Shown in pieces: positions 16,556 through 24,711 of a stretch of 64,000 nucleotides of DNA (position 1 is its first letter; the number at the start of each line of letters is the position of its first letter). Below the pieces are notes generated by a model. It made no database searches and had not been told where the DNA came from. It worked only from the letters and a program-made list of their open reading frames with translations. A program made the position numbers and the translations under genes. Location: the NCBI GenBank assembly GCA_017883205.1, contig JADGNZ010000022.1:41678-105677 (forward strand), written 5' to 3'. The stretch comes from Thermoanaerobaculia bacterium. Its GTDB lineage: Bacteria; Acidobacteriota; Thermoanaerobaculia; Gp7-AA8.

Positions 16556-17414
16556 TGGCAGCTTCATGCGCCACTGCATCGGCCATGTACGAGCTGCGCA
16601 CGAAAGGACCCGCGAAGACCGCGCGGAATCCCATCGCTTCGCCGATGTCGCGATATTCGTCGAAGACGCTCGGAGCGATGTACTCGACGACATCGAGCTT
16701 CTCGCGCTTCGGCTGGAGGTACTGGCCGATGGTGACGATCTCGACGTGCGACTCGTACAGGCGCTGCAGCACGTCGACGACTTCGTCGCGGCGCTCGCCG
16801 AGTCCGAGCATCAGGCCCGACTTGGTGGTGACAGCGGGATCGATCCGCTTCGCTTCCCGCAGGATTGCCAGCGAGCGCTCGAAACGAGAGCCCGGCCGGA
16901 CGAAGTCGTAGAGCCGCGGAACGGTCTCGACGTTGTGATTGAAGTAATCGGGCTTCGCTTCGACGACGGTCCGCACGGATTCAAAGTTCCCGCGGAAGTC
17001 GGAGGTCAGCACTTCAACGGCCGCATCGGGCAGGGCATCGCGCAGCGCCTGAATTGTGAGTGCAAATTGCCGCGCGCCGCCGTCGTCGAGGTCGTCGCGT
17101 GTGACGCAGGTGACCACGACGTGTCGCAGGCTCATTTTCTTTGCGGCAGCAGCAACCGATCGCGGCTCATCGGCCGCCGGCGGCGCGTAGGGGCGGCCGG
17201 TCGTGACGTTACAGAAGCCGCAGGAGCGGGTGCAGACGTCGCCGAGGATCATGAAGGTGGCGGTGCCGCGCGAAAAACACTCGCTGCGGTTGGGACAGGC
17301 CAGAGACTCGCAGACGGAGTGCAGTGACTTCTCCCGCAGCAGGGATTTGACCTCGTGCAGCTCGCGGAGGTTGATCTTCTTTTCGCGGATCCAGTCAGGG
17401 AGGCGGGCGGACAT
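16548..17414 (-). CDS. lipA: Lipoyl synthase
   Basis: A 288-residue radical SAM enzyme that inserts two sulfurs into protein-bound octanoyl groups. Cys35, Cys40 and Cys46 (CESLACPNRSEC) bind the auxiliary 4Fe-4S cluster that is the sulfur source, and Cys61, Cys65 and Cys68 (CTRSCGFC) bind the SAM cluster. The C-terminal RSSY motif (FVRSSYMADA) is present. The start is MSARLPDW at 17414; the longer frame to 17534 would translate a G-rich repeat. No lipB is adjacent. Confidence 0.95.
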   Translation of the reverse strand: MSARLPDWIREKKINLRELHEVKSLLREKSLHSVCESLACPNRSECFSRGTATFMILGDVCTRSCGFCNVTTGRPYAPPAADEPRSVAAAAKKMSLRHVVVTCVTRDDLDDGGARQFALTIQALRDALPDAAVEVLTSDFRGNFESVRTVVEAKPDYFNHNVETVPRLYDFVRPGSRFERSLAILREAKRIDPAVTTKSGLMLGLGERRDEVVDVLQRLYESHVEIVTIGQYLQPKREKLDVVEYIAPSVFDEYRDIGEAMGFRAVFAGPFVRSSYMADAVAHEAANA

Positions 17415-17430
17415 CGTTTTACATGCTAGC

Positions 17431-17482
17431 AAAGGGGAGTGGGGTGTGGGGGGTGGGGAGTGGAGGGGGGCGGAGGTTGGGG
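17431..17482. repeat. Solo G-rich word repeat upstream of lipA
   Basis: The tract repeats GGGGAGT and GGGTGTG words on the plus strand. The same words form paired inverted arms at 27308-27400 and 58557-58734; here only one arm is seen. It lies in the leader of lipA, which is transcribed from the other strand, so the message would carry a C-rich 5' region. Confidence 0.6.
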
Positions 17483-17526
17483 TCGTAGCCTGAACCTGAA
17501 CGTCGATTACTGGATGGGGCGTCCAC

Positions 17527-17559
17527 CAAAACAAAACCGCCGCCCTTTCAGGCGGCGGT
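17527..17559 (-). terminator. Intrinsic terminator of carD
   Basis: Read on the minus strand, a 9-bp stem ACCGCCGCC/GGCGGCGGT with a six-base loop is followed by TTTTGTTTTGG. It lies about 25 bases beyond the carD stop, so it is a good Rho-independent terminator for that gene. Confidence 0.8.
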
Positions 17560-17581
17560 CGATTGCATTCTTTGCCGTGGG

Positions 17582-18091
17582 TTAGTGGCCGAGCGACTTC
17601 TCGAGCGACCGGGCGATCAGCTTCTCCGCCTCGACCTCGGGGATGTTCTTCACGATCGCGACTTCCGACACGAGCAGGTATTTCGCGCGGTCGTACATCT
17701 TCTTCTCGCGGAACGAGAGGCTCTTCTTTTTCTGCACTTCGCTGAGGTTCTTGAGGACTTCGGCGACGTCTTCGAGGCGGCCGGTCTTCATCTTCTCGAG
17801 GTTCTCGCGGTACCGGCCTTTCCAGTCGGTATGCGCTTTCTGCGTCGTCTCTTCGAGGAGGCTGAGAAGGCCTTTGATCTGCGTCTGCTTGTACAGCGGG
17901 CGCAGCCCGACGCGGTCGGTGTTCGTGATCGGGACCATCAGGCGCGAGTTATTCGCGAGAAGCCTGAGGTGGTAGTACGTGTCATCCGCACCCATGATCG
18001 GCGACGAGCCGATCTGCTCGACGATCGTGACGCCATGGTTCGGATAAACGAGCTTTTCCCCGACTTTGAAACCCATTTTCATTGAAGACAA
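17582..18091 (-). CDS. carD: CarD-family transcriptional regulator
   Basis: A 169-residue protein. The N-terminal RNA-polymerase-interacting Tudor-like domain is clear (FKVGEKLVYPNHGVTIVEQIG, residues 8-28, through MVPITNTDRVGLRPL), followed by a helical C-terminal domain with the DNA-contacting region (WKGRYRENLEKMKTGRLEDVAEVLKNLSEVQKKKSLSFREKKMYDRAKYLLVSEVA). CarD stabilises open promoter complexes at rRNA and other genes. The AAAGGAG ribosome site is best spaced for the TTG start at 18091; the ATG three codons later is 15 bases away. It is a single-gene unit with its own terminator. Confidence 0.93.
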   Translation of the reverse strand: MSSMKMGFKVGEKLVYPNHGVTIVEQIGSSPIMGADDTYYHLRLLANNSRLMVPITNTDRVGLRPLYKQTQIKGLLSLLEETTQKAHTDWKGRYRENLEKMKTGRLEDVAEVLKNLSEVQKKKSLSFREKKMYDRAKYLLVSEVAIVKNIPEVEAEKLIARSLEKSLGH

Positions 18092-18243
18092 GTAGAACTC
18101 CTTTCGGAAGACTTGGTGAAGCTGAGGGATCGGTATTCTACGTCAACGTGACCGTATCGTCAATCAGGCGAGGCGGTTAATGTGAGCGAGAGAAGCTCAA
18201 CCGTTGACGATTTACCGACGATTCGGCCCCTTGCGACAGCCGG

Positions 18244-19173
18244 TCAGTGTGACGGAGACCGGAGCTTGCGAACGAGCTGGTGAAGGCGGTCAACTCCTTG
18301 ACGACGTTCAGCTTCGGTCCCGGTGAGGAGGTCTTCGATCGCCTGTAACTCGGCGAGAGTCTCGGGGTCTTGCCGGCCCGAGATGACCTCCATTTGAGAC
18401 GTTGCTGGAATCGCGGCAATTGTTGCCGGGGGAGTGCCCATCAGGGTGGTTGTTGCGGCTGAGACCGGCTGCAATCTGGCGGAAATCCGCTGCGCCATCG
18501 CCCGGATGGAGGGTTTGTCGTCGTGTTTCAGCCCATTCAGGATCGCTTTTGCGCTCTCCACGGAGTCGGCGTACGGGCTGGACGGCTCATCGAAGATGCG
18601 GGCCTCTACGAGGGTGAGAGTCACGTTGGCGTAGCCGCCGCCCTCCGCGTGCGCATAGACGCGTGCAACCGCCTGACGGCCGATTTCGTCGAGGTCGATG
18701 GTCTGCGCGGAACCGGGCTCGATCCACGCGCCGAGTTTCACGGTCTGGAACTTCTTCTCCGAGGAGCCTTGCGGCAACGACTCGATCTCGACGTGGTCGA
18801 TGTAGATGCGATGGTTCTTCGTGACGAGCATGCGCCGCGACGGAACGCTGATGATGAGCCGGAAGGCGAAGGCATCGCGCAGTTCGAGCACCGATTCCTT
18901 GCGCTCAGGATCGACCGAGATCGTGTCCGACTTGCGGCCCGCTTCCATCCGGTCGTAGCTGGCATATTGATAGGTGCCGTCGGCGCGCTTGCCGCGTAGA
19001 AGGTCGATGTCTTCGGTGACGATGCGAGTCAACAGATCGCGAGGGAGATCGTTCCGGGAGGCTTCGGCCACGCGGTCGATCACCTTCGCGTCGGCGGCGA
19101 CGCGGGCGGCCGGTACCTGCGCGAGGCCGGCGGTTGCTGTGAGGATTACGGCAACAGCGATGACGCTCTTCAT
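18244..19173 (-). CDS. Exported protein of unknown function
   Basis: A 309-residue protein with a signal peptide (MKSVIAVAVILTATAGLA). I do not recognise the family. The centre is beta-rich (RRMLVTKNHRIYIDHVEIESLPQG, GGGYANVTLTLVEARIFDEP), and the C-terminus is helical and charged (LAELQAIEDLLTGTEAERRQGVDRLHQLVRKLRS). It overlaps the deoB stop by 4 bases (ATGA), so it is translated after deoB from one message. Confidence 0.7.
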   Translation of the reverse strand: MKSVIAVAVILTATAGLAQVPAARVAADAKVIDRVAEASRNDLPRDLLTRIVTEDIDLLRGKRADGTYQYASYDRMEAGRKSDTISVDPERKESVLELRDAFAFRLIISVPSRRMLVTKNHRIYIDHVEIESLPQGSSEKKFQTVKLGAWIEPGSAQTIDLDEIGRQAVARVYAHAEGGGYANVTLTLVEARIFDEPSSPYADSVESAKAILNGLKHDDKPSIRAMAQRISARLQPVSAATTTLMGTPPATIAAIPATSQMEVISGRQDPETLAELQAIEDLLTGTEAERRQGVDRLHQLVRKLRSPSH

Positions 19174-20339
19174 TGCAGCACCTCCTTCAAAACCCCTCGG
19201 CCTGGAATCCCGTCGCTGGAGATGCCGAGGTGCTCGCAGATGGTTGCGCCGAGATCGGCGAACGACGATCGGGTGCCCAGCGACGTTGCCGCGACGCGCG
19301 GCCCGGCCACGATGAGCGGTACGTACTCGCGGGTATGGTCCGTTGAGATGTCGGTGGGATCGCAGCCGTGATCGGCGGTGATGAAGAGCAGATCGTCGCG
19401 GCGCAGATCACTGAGCAGGGCGGCCAGTTCCTCGTCGAACGTCTCCAGTGCTTTGGCGTAGCCCGGCGCGTCGTTGCGATGGCCATACTTCGAATCGAAG
19501 TCGACGAGGTTCGTGAAGATGAAATCGGCGTCCGACTGCCGGATGAGATCGATGGTCTTGCGCATGCCGTCGGAGTTGTTCTCGGTACGAATCTCTTTCG
19601 TAATGCCGACGCGGTCGAAGATGTCGGCGATCTTGCCGAGTCCGATGACCTGCTTGCCGGAGTTGAATGCGCGCTCGACCACGGTCAGGCCGGTCGGTCG
19701 CACGGAGAAGTCTTTCCGATTGGCCGTGCGCTTGAAATGTCCTTTGCCGCTGCCGATGAACGGACGGGCGATGATGCGGCCGATGTTGTGCTCCCCGCGC
19801 ATGAGCTCGCGCGCGACGGCACAAATGCGCCACAGCTCTTCAACGGGGATGACCTCTTCGTGCGCGGCCACCTGGAAGACGGAATCGGCGGACGTGTAGA
19901 CGATCGGACTTCCGGTGCGTACATGTTCTTCGCCGAGCTCGTCGAGGATCACGGTACCTGAGGCGGCTTTGTTGCCGAGAGTCTTACGGCCGATGCGCCG
20001 CTCATATTCGGCGATGACATCGGCAGGGAAGCCGTTCGGATACGTGCGGAAAGGGTCCTCGACGATGAGTCCCATCATCTCCCAGTGACCGGTGGTCGTG
20101 TCCTTCCCCGCGCTGACTTCCGCCATGCGCCCGAACGCAGCGCGCGGCGTCTCGTTCGAAGCGGGCTTGGGTAGGGTGTGCAGGAGGCCGAGGCGCGCAA
20201 GTGTGGGCAGATTCGGATGCTGTGACTCGAGCACGTGCCCGAGCGTATTGGAACCTTCGTCGCCGAAGTCTTTTGCATCGGGAAGCTCGCCGACCCCGAG
20301 GGAATCGCAGACGATGACGATGGCACGGCTCTCTGTCAT
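19170..20339 (-). CDS. deoB: Phosphopentomutase
   Basis: A 389-residue enzyme of the alkaline phosphatase superfamily that interconverts (deoxy)ribose 1-phosphate and 5-phosphate in nucleoside catabolism. Metal-site segments are clear: AIVIVCDSLGVGELPDA at the start, the GKDTTTGHWEMMG phosphothreonine region, and the C-terminal DHGCDPTDISTDHTREYVPL. The start is MTESRAIVIV at 20339; the longer frame overlaps the divergent gene. deoA, which supplies its substrate, lies 1.3 kb away on the same strand, but other genes intervene. Confidence 0.95.
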   Translation of the reverse strand: MTESRAIVIVCDSLGVGELPDAKDFGDEGSNTLGHVLESQHPNLPTLARLGLLHTLPKPASNETPRAAFGRMAEVSAGKDTTTGHWEMMGLIVEDPFRTYPNGFPADVIAEYERRIGRKTLGNKAASGTVILDELGEEHVRTGSPIVYTSADSVFQVAAHEEVIPVEELWRICAVARELMRGEHNIGRIIARPFIGSGKGHFKRTANRKDFSVRPTGLTVVERAFNSGKQVIGLGKIADIFDRVGITKEIRTENNSDGMRKTIDLIRQSDADFIFTNLVDFDSKYGHRNDAPGYAKALETFDEELAALLSDLRRDDLLFITADHGCDPTDISTDHTREYVPLIVAGPRVAATSLGTRSSFADLGATICEHLGISSDGIPGRGVLKEVLQ

Positions 20340-20369
20340 AGTCTGATTATTACCTGAGGTGACAGGCAT

Positions 20370-20876
20370 ATGCACATCGCGGTGAAGTGGGTTACCTTCT
20401 TGGCGGCGGCGTCCCTCGTTTTCTATTTCGCGAAGTACGAGTTCGGACCTCGGAAGTATCCGACGAAGACACTCGACGGCCGCTGCCTCTACAGGCCGTC
20501 CGCGGTTGCCGGCATCCTGGACCAGCTCGGCGACTCTCGCGCGGCGTACTTAGAACAGGAAACGACCATCGACCTCATCTTTCCGATGCTGTACGGCTTG
20601 ATGTTCGTGTCGGCGATCGTGGGGCTCACTCCCGGAGCGGGCACGCCACGATGGATCGTGGCGCTGCCGCTGATCACCGTGATGAGCGACTACACAGAGA
20701 ACGCGACCGTGATCGCGATGCTGAAGCGATATGCAGCAGCTCGCGCAGGGCAAGCCGTAGACCTTGGCGTGCTTCCGTGGTTTGCCAGCGCCGCTTCGGG
20801 GACCAAAGGCATTACATTGCTCGCTTCGACGGTAGCCGTGGTCGTGCTCGCGGTCGCCTGGCTTGTCAGGCGGTGA
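20370..20876 (+). CDS. Integral membrane protein of unknown function
   Basis: A 168-residue protein with four predicted membrane segments (VKWVTFLAAASLVFYFA, FPMLYGLMFVSAIVGL, WIVALPLITVMSDYTENATVIAML, GITLLASTVAVVVLAVAWLV). The third carries a charged DYTEN motif. I do not know the family. It is divergent from deoB with a 30-base gap and converges on the antitoxin genes. Confidence 0.65.
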   Translation: MHIAVKWVTFLAAASLVFYFAKYEFGPRKYPTKTLDGRCLYRPSAVAGILDQLGDSRAAYLEQETTIDLIFPMLYGLMFVSAIVGLTPGAGTPRWIVALPLITVMSDYTENATVIAMLKRYAAARAGQAVDLGVLPWFASAASGTKGITLLASTVAVVVLAVAWLVRR

Positions 20877-20877
20877 G

Positions 20878-21108
20878 TCATCGATCCGGTGGCAGCGGTT
20901 GAATAGCCGCCTTCACGCGAAGAAGGGCGCGTAGCGCCTCGTTCACCGAATCGGAGTCGGGAAAGACGCTCAGAAGATCGGGAGAAAGGATGCGAAGGTT
21001 GCGATTACGTCCGTAGTCACGCGCGAAGGGATTTGGCTTGGCGTTGCTGAAATCGACTTCACGATCCAGCGGATCGTCGTCTTCAACTGGCGCGTCTTTC
21101 CTTCTCAT
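20878..21108 (-). CDS. Second BrnA-like antitoxin (paralogue)
   Basis: A 76-residue protein closely related to the next gene: DDPLDREVDFSNAKPNPF against DDPLDHEIDFSKSRPNPY, and VNEALRALLRVKAAI against VNEGLRALLRVKEAI. The pattern fits BrnA-type or similar small antitoxins that end in a ribbon-helix-helix-like part. It lies 9 bases after the paralogue on the same strand and most likely arose by tandem duplication. Whether both bind the toxin is unknown. Confidence 0.7.
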   Translation of the reverse strand: MRRKDAPVEDDDPLDREVDFSNAKPNPFARDYGRNRNLRILSPDLLSVFPDSDSVNEALRALLRVKAAIQPLPPDR

Positions 21109-21117
21109 CGAATCTCG

Positions 21118-21399
21118 TCAGGCACGGGCCTTCTTTCTTGCTTTTGGCGCGGAGGCGGTGCTGGCGCTGATCTTCTGCGGAATCGCCTCCTTCACCCGTA
21201 GGAGTGCGCGAAGGCCTTCGTTCACCGCCTTGTCGTCGGGAAACTGGTCCGCGAGATCACGTTCAAGGAGGCGCACACAGTTGCGGTCGACCACCCCGAG
21301 CCAATAAGGATTCGGGCGGCTCTTGCTGAAGTCGATCTCGTGATCGAGCGGGTCGTCGTCAATCGATTCGGAGGTTTTCTTCGTAGGCTTGTTCTTCAT
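21118..21399 (-). CDS. brnA: BrnA-like antitoxin
   Basis: A 93-residue protein starting MKNKPTKKTSE at 21399, which overlaps the toxin gene end by 41 bases. The core carries DDPLDHEIDFSKSRPNPYWLG and the helical VNEGLRALLRVKEAIPQ, then a Lys/Ala-rich tail. Antitoxins of brnTA modules bind the BrnT ribonuclease and the operon promoter. The gene order toxin-antitoxin matches brnTA. Confidence 0.75.
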   Translation of the reverse strand: MKNKPTKKTSESIDDDPLDHEIDFSKSRPNPYWLGVVDRNCVRLLERDLADQFPDDKAVNEGLRALLRVKEAIPQKISASTASAPKARKKARA

Positions 21400-21652
21400 T
21401 TCGATTCGCTCGCCGGCTGCTGATGATGCGAATTGTCTCGTGATCTCGAAGTGTAAATGGCACAATCGGCAATCGATTGTGATCCGACATGCCTGTGACC
21501 ATCAAGCGGTGCTCGTAGGTTGAGTGTTTCTCGTCGTAGGCCTCGATTGCCCATCGGTCGGCAAAGACAGATCGTGCTTCGTCGAACGCGACACCATGCT
21601 TCCCGATATTTGCGAGCGCCTTCGCGCTATTCCATTCGAAACGGTAGTGCAT
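21359..21652 (-). CDS. brnT: BrnT-family toxin
   Basis: A 97-residue protein of the BrnT (DUF497) ribonuclease family. The signature is RFEWNSAKALANIGKHGVAFDEARSVFAD near the N-terminus and the C-terminal TIRIISSRRANRNEEQAYEE, with Arg and His/Asp residues as in relaxase-like RNases. The ATG at 21652 overlaps the deoA stop as TGATG, so translation may be coupled to deoA. Confidence 0.85.
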   Translation of the reverse strand: MHYRFEWNSAKALANIGKHGVAFDEARSVFADRWAIEAYDEKHSTYEHRLMVTGMSDHNRLPIVPFTLRDHETIRIISSRRANRNEEQAYEENLRID

Positions 21653-22965
21653 CACGTCAAATGCTCATGAATCAGCGGCCGCTCCTCCGGCTTCGTATCT
21701 CCGAACGTCACGAATGACAGGAAGCGCTTCGTCAGCTCGGCGGCGTCACGTTTTGCGTTCCCGAGTTGGATTCGGGCAATTGTCTCGCCGGCGCGGACTT
21801 CGTCGCCTGTGCGCCGGTCGAACATCACGCCGGCGGCGTAGTCGATGACGTCGTCAGCCTTCTTGCGGCCGGCGCCGAGGTCGACGGTGAACATGCCGGC
21901 CTGGTAGGTGTCCATGAAGGTGATGAAACCCGACTGCGGCGCTTTCACTTCGATGGTCGTCTTCGGCTGCGGGAGGAGCGAGTAATCGTCGACGATCTTC
22001 GCGTCGCCGCCCTGCGCCGTGATCCAGGCGCGTGCCTGATCGAGCGCGCGGCCGGAGCGCAGCGCGTCTTCGAGCGCGGCGGCTGCCGAGGCGTCGTCGA
22101 ACTTGCCGGACAGGACCAGTGTGCGCTGCGCCTGAGCGCGGGTCACGAATTCAACGTCCGCGGGACCGTTGCCTTTCAACACTTCGATCGTTTCGATGAT
22201 CTCGTTGGCGTTGCCCGCAGCAATCCCGAGCGGACGGTCCATGTCAGTGATGAGCGCTTCGACGCGTGTGCCCGAGCCCGCCGCGGCGGCGATGAGGCTC
22301 TGCGCCAGCGCCTTCGAGTCCTGATACTTCCTCATGAACGCGCCGCTGCCGGTCTTGACGTCGAGGACCAGCGCGGACGCGCCCATGGCCAGTTTCTTCG
22401 ACATGATCGACGCCGTGATGAGAGGCAACGACTCGACGGTGCCGGTGACGTCACGCAGTGCGTAGATCTTCTTGTCGGCCGGCGCGATCCCTTCCGTCGA
22501 CGTCGAGATCACACAGCCCGCCTCGGCGACGCAGCGATTGAAGTCTTCGCGCGAGAGCCGTGCATTGAAGCCGGGGATGGCCTCCAGCTTGTCGAGCGTG
22601 CCGCCGGTGTGGCCGAGGCCGCGGCCGGAGAGCATGCCGATCTTGATGCCGCATGCGGCAACCCACGGCGATAGGACGAGCGACACCTTGTCGCCGACGC
22701 CGCCCGTGGAGTGCTTGTCGGCGATGAAGTCATATTCGTTTCGCAGATGCCACTCGTCTCCGCTGTGCAGCATCGCCTGCGTCAGTGTGGCCATCTCCTC
22801 GGTGGTCATTCCGTTGATGGCGATGGCCATCAGCAACGCGGACATCTGGTAGTCGGGAATCGCGCCAAGCGTGTACTGCTCGATGAACTGCTCGATTTCG
22901 CGCGCTTCGATCGGTGCGCCGCGGCGCTTGCGGTTGAGGACTTCGTAAACGTTCAGGTCAGCCAT
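21652..22965 (-). CDS. deoA: Thymidine/pyrimidine-nucleoside phosphorylase
   Basis: A 437-residue glycosyltransferase-fold enzyme that cleaves thymidine or uridine with phosphate. The start is MADLNVYEVLNRKRRGAPI at 22965. Visible motifs are MTTEEMATLTQAM, the phosphate-binding DKHSTGGVGDKVSLVL, the substrate-binding SGRGLGHTGGTLDKLEAIPGFN, and KTGSGAFM. The C-terminal alpha/beta domain is present (RTGDEVRAGETIARIQ). It is divergent from queC with a 25-base gap, so the promoters overlap. Confidence 0.94.
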   Translation of the reverse strand: MADLNVYEVLNRKRRGAPIEAREIEQFIEQYTLGAIPDYQMSALLMAIAINGMTTEEMATLTQAMLHSGDEWHLRNEYDFIADKHSTGGVGDKVSLVLSPWVAACGIKIGMLSGRGLGHTGGTLDKLEAIPGFNARLSREDFNRCVAEAGCVISTSTEGIAPADKKIYALRDVTGTVESLPLITASIMSKKLAMGASALVLDVKTGSGAFMRKYQDSKALAQSLIAAAAGSGTRVEALITDMDRPLGIAAGNANEIIETIEVLKGNGPADVEFVTRAQAQRTLVLSGKFDDASAAAALEDALRSGRALDQARAWITAQGGDAKIVDDYSLLPQPKTTIEVKAPQSGFITFMDTYQAGMFTVDLGAGRKKADDVIDYAAGVMFDRRTGDEVRAGETIARIQLGNAKRDAAELTKRFLSFVTFGDTKPEERPLIHEHLT

Positions 22966-22990
22966 GGGAGCGCGATTGTAGTATTCAGAG

Positions 22991-23665
22991 ATGAAAGCTG
23001 TCGTTCTGTTGAGCGGAGGACTCGACTCTGCCACTGTCCTGGCCATCGCCCGCAGCGAAGGGCGAACCTGTCACGCGCTCTCGTTCGCATACGGACAACG
23101 TCACGAGATCGAGCTCGCTGCGTCGCGCCGCGTGGCAGAAGCGATCGGCGTCGAAGAGCACGTCGTCTTTCCGATGGATCTCCGCGTCTTCGGCGCGAGC
23201 GCGTTGACCGACGACATCGACGTGCCGAAGGATGTGGCCGGGGCGCCGGGCATTCCGATGACGTACGTCCCCGCCCGCAACACGATCTTCCTCGCCCTGG
23301 CACTCGGCTTCGCGGAAGCGCGCGGAGCCCAGGAGATCTGGATCGGCGTCAACGCCGTCGATTTCAGCGGCTACCCCGACTGCCGCCCCGAATTCCTCGA
23401 AGCGTTCCAGCGGGTGATCGATACCGGCACGCGCTCCGGCGTCGAGCACGGTGAGCCACGATTGATCGCTCCGCTGGTGACGATGTCGAAAGCGGAGATC
23501 ATTCGTCGCGGAGTTGCCCTCGGCGTCGACTACGCCATCACCCACTCCTGCTACGACCCGGATGCACTCGGCCATGCATGTGGCCATTGCGACTCGTGCA
23601 TTCTGCGGAGGAGAGGTTTCGAGGAAGCGGGCGTGAGCGATCCGACGGCATATATTGAAGGATGA
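22991..23665 (+). CDS. queC: 7-cyano-7-deazaguanine synthase
   Basis: A 224-residue PP-loop enzyme that converts 7-carboxy-7-deazaguanine to preQ0 with ATP and ammonia, in queuosine biosynthesis. The PP-loop SGGLDS is at residues 8-13, and the zinc site is Cys187, Cys197, Cys200 and Cys203 (ACGHCDSC). The last two codons and the stop (GAAGGATGA) lie inside the left inverted terminus of the element at 23657-24071, so the element insertion set the C-terminus. queE follows after that element. Confidence 0.95.
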   Translation: MKAVVLLSGGLDSATVLAIARSEGRTCHALSFAYGQRHEIELAASRRVAEAIGVEEHVVFPMDLRVFGASALTDDIDVPKDVAGAPGIPMTYVPARNTIFLALALGFAEARGAQEIWIGVNAVDFSGYPDCRPEFLEAFQRVIDTGTRSGVEHGEPRLIAPLVTMSKAEIIRRGVALGVDYAITHSCYDPDALGHACGHCDSCILRRRGFEEAGVSDPTAYIEG

Positions 23666-24071
23666 AAGCAGAAGGATGAAAGTGTTCGCGACCTGCGAAC
23701 CCGAACGAGACAATTCGCCTTGCGCATAATGCGCTTATCCGAGGCCTTGCCCAAATCGATAGCAGGACGAGTGATTGCTGGTCAGGTCTTTCGTTCGGGC
23801 AGCTCAGTCGGTGCGCACTATCGCGAGGCCTGCCGAAGCCGGTCCGATGCGGAGATGATCAGCAAGCTGGAAGTTGCGCTTCAGGACCTGGACGAGACGG
23901 CATATTGGCTCGAATTGACTGCCGAGTCGGGGATGATTGGGTTGCGACGCCTTCAGCCATTGATGGATGAAGCGAATGAGCTGACTGCCATTCTCGTTAC
24001 CTGCGTGCGGAAAATTAAGCAGCGGCGTCGTAAATAGCGTTTCATCCTTCATCCTTCTGATTTCATCCTTC
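23657..24071 (+). mobile_element. Compact inverted-repeat element carrying a four-helix-bundle gene
   Basis: The left terminus at 23657-23680 starts GAAGGATGAAAGCAGAAGGA. The right terminus at 24048-24071 is its reverse complement with a single difference in 24 positions. A further GGATGAA word follows inside the right arm. The 415-bp unit contains only the four-helix-bundle gene and sits precisely between queC and queE, whose genes normally abut. No transposase is inside. I cannot see a clear target duplication. Confidence 0.7.
23720..24037 (+). CDS. Four-helix-bundle protein (23S rRNA intervening-sequence protein family)
   Basis: From the first usable start (TTG 23720) the product has 105 residues: MRLSEALPKSIAGRVIAGQVFRSGSSVGAHYREACRSRSDAEMISKLEVALQDLDETAYWLELTAES, the hallmark of the family, whose members form pentameric helical bundles and include the Avd protein of diversity-generating retroelements. 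The reading frame continues upstream with KDESVRDLRTRTRQFALRI, which also looks like the family N-terminus, but there is no normal start codon before the queC stop. So either translation uses an unusual start, or the start has been lost. Confidence 0.85.
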   Translation: MRIMRLSEALPKSIAGRVIAGQVFRSGSSVGAHYREACRSRSDAEMISKLEVALQDLDETAYWLELTAESGMIGLRRLQPLMDEANELTAILVTCVRKIKQRRRK

Positions 24072-24075
24072 GTAC

Positions 24076-24711
24076 ATGCTCCGCGTCACCGAAATCTTCC
24101 ACTCCATCCAGGGCGAATCCAGCCACGCCGGCCGCCCCTGCGTCTTCGTTCGCCTGGCCGGATGCAATCTTCGTTGCCGCTGGTGCGATTCGGAGTACAC
24201 CTTCACCGGCGGGGAGAAGAGCTCGATCGATGACGTGATCGAGCGCGTCCGGAGCTACGGATGCAATCTTGTCGAAGTGACTGGCGGTGAGCCGCTGGCG
24301 CAGAAGGAAGCGTTTGCGCTGATCGAAATGCTCTGCAACAACGGCTTCGAAGTACTGATCGAGACCTCCGGATCGATCGACATCGAGCCGGTCGACCGGC
24401 GCGCGAAGATCATTCTCGACATCAAGTGCCCTGGATCAGGAGAGGCCGAGAAGAACTACTGGCCGAACATCGATGAACTGCAGGTACACGACGAGATCAA
24501 GTTCGTCATCGCCGACCGCGCGGACTACGAATGGGCACGCGGCGTGATCGAGGAACGCAATCTCGCCGGACGAACCATTCTCTTTTCGCCGGTCTGGGGC
24601 GAGCTGGAGCTGAAACCGCTGGCAGAATGGATGCTCGCGGACCGCGTTCCGGCACGGCTGCAGACGCAACTGCACAAACACATATGGGGCGCGGACGTGA
24701 AGGGAGTTTGA
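24076..24711 (+). CDS. queE: 7-carboxy-7-deazaguanine synthase
   Basis: A 211-residue radical SAM enzyme that contracts 6-carboxytetrahydropterin to 7-carboxy-7-deazaguanine, the step before QueC. The SAM-cluster motif is Cys30, Cys34 and Cys37 (CNLRCRWC), followed by DSEYTF; VEVTGGEPLAQ and LDIKCPGSGE are also typical. The start codon lies four bases beyond the right terminus of the four-helix-bundle element. Its stop overlaps the next start as TGATG. Confidence 0.94.
   Translation: MLRVTEIFHSIQGESSHAGRPCVFVRLAGCNLRCRWCDSEYTFTGGEKSSIDDVIERVRSYGCNLVEVTGGEPLAQKEAFALIEMLCNNGFEVLIETSGSIDIEPVDRRAKIILDIKCPGSGEAEKNYWPNIDELQVHDEIKFVIADRADYEWARGVIEERNLAGRTILFSPVWGELELKPLAEWMLADRVPARLQTQLHKHIWGADVKGV

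Noticed and set aside
15599..16735. A 378-residue plus-strand frame over xerD
   Set aside because: It is antisense to a complete recombinase with all catalytic residues.
17415..17534. N-terminal extension of lipA
   Set aside because: It would translate the G-rich repeat (SPPPTPHSPLL) and is absent from normal lipoyl synthases; MSARLPDW fits the family start.
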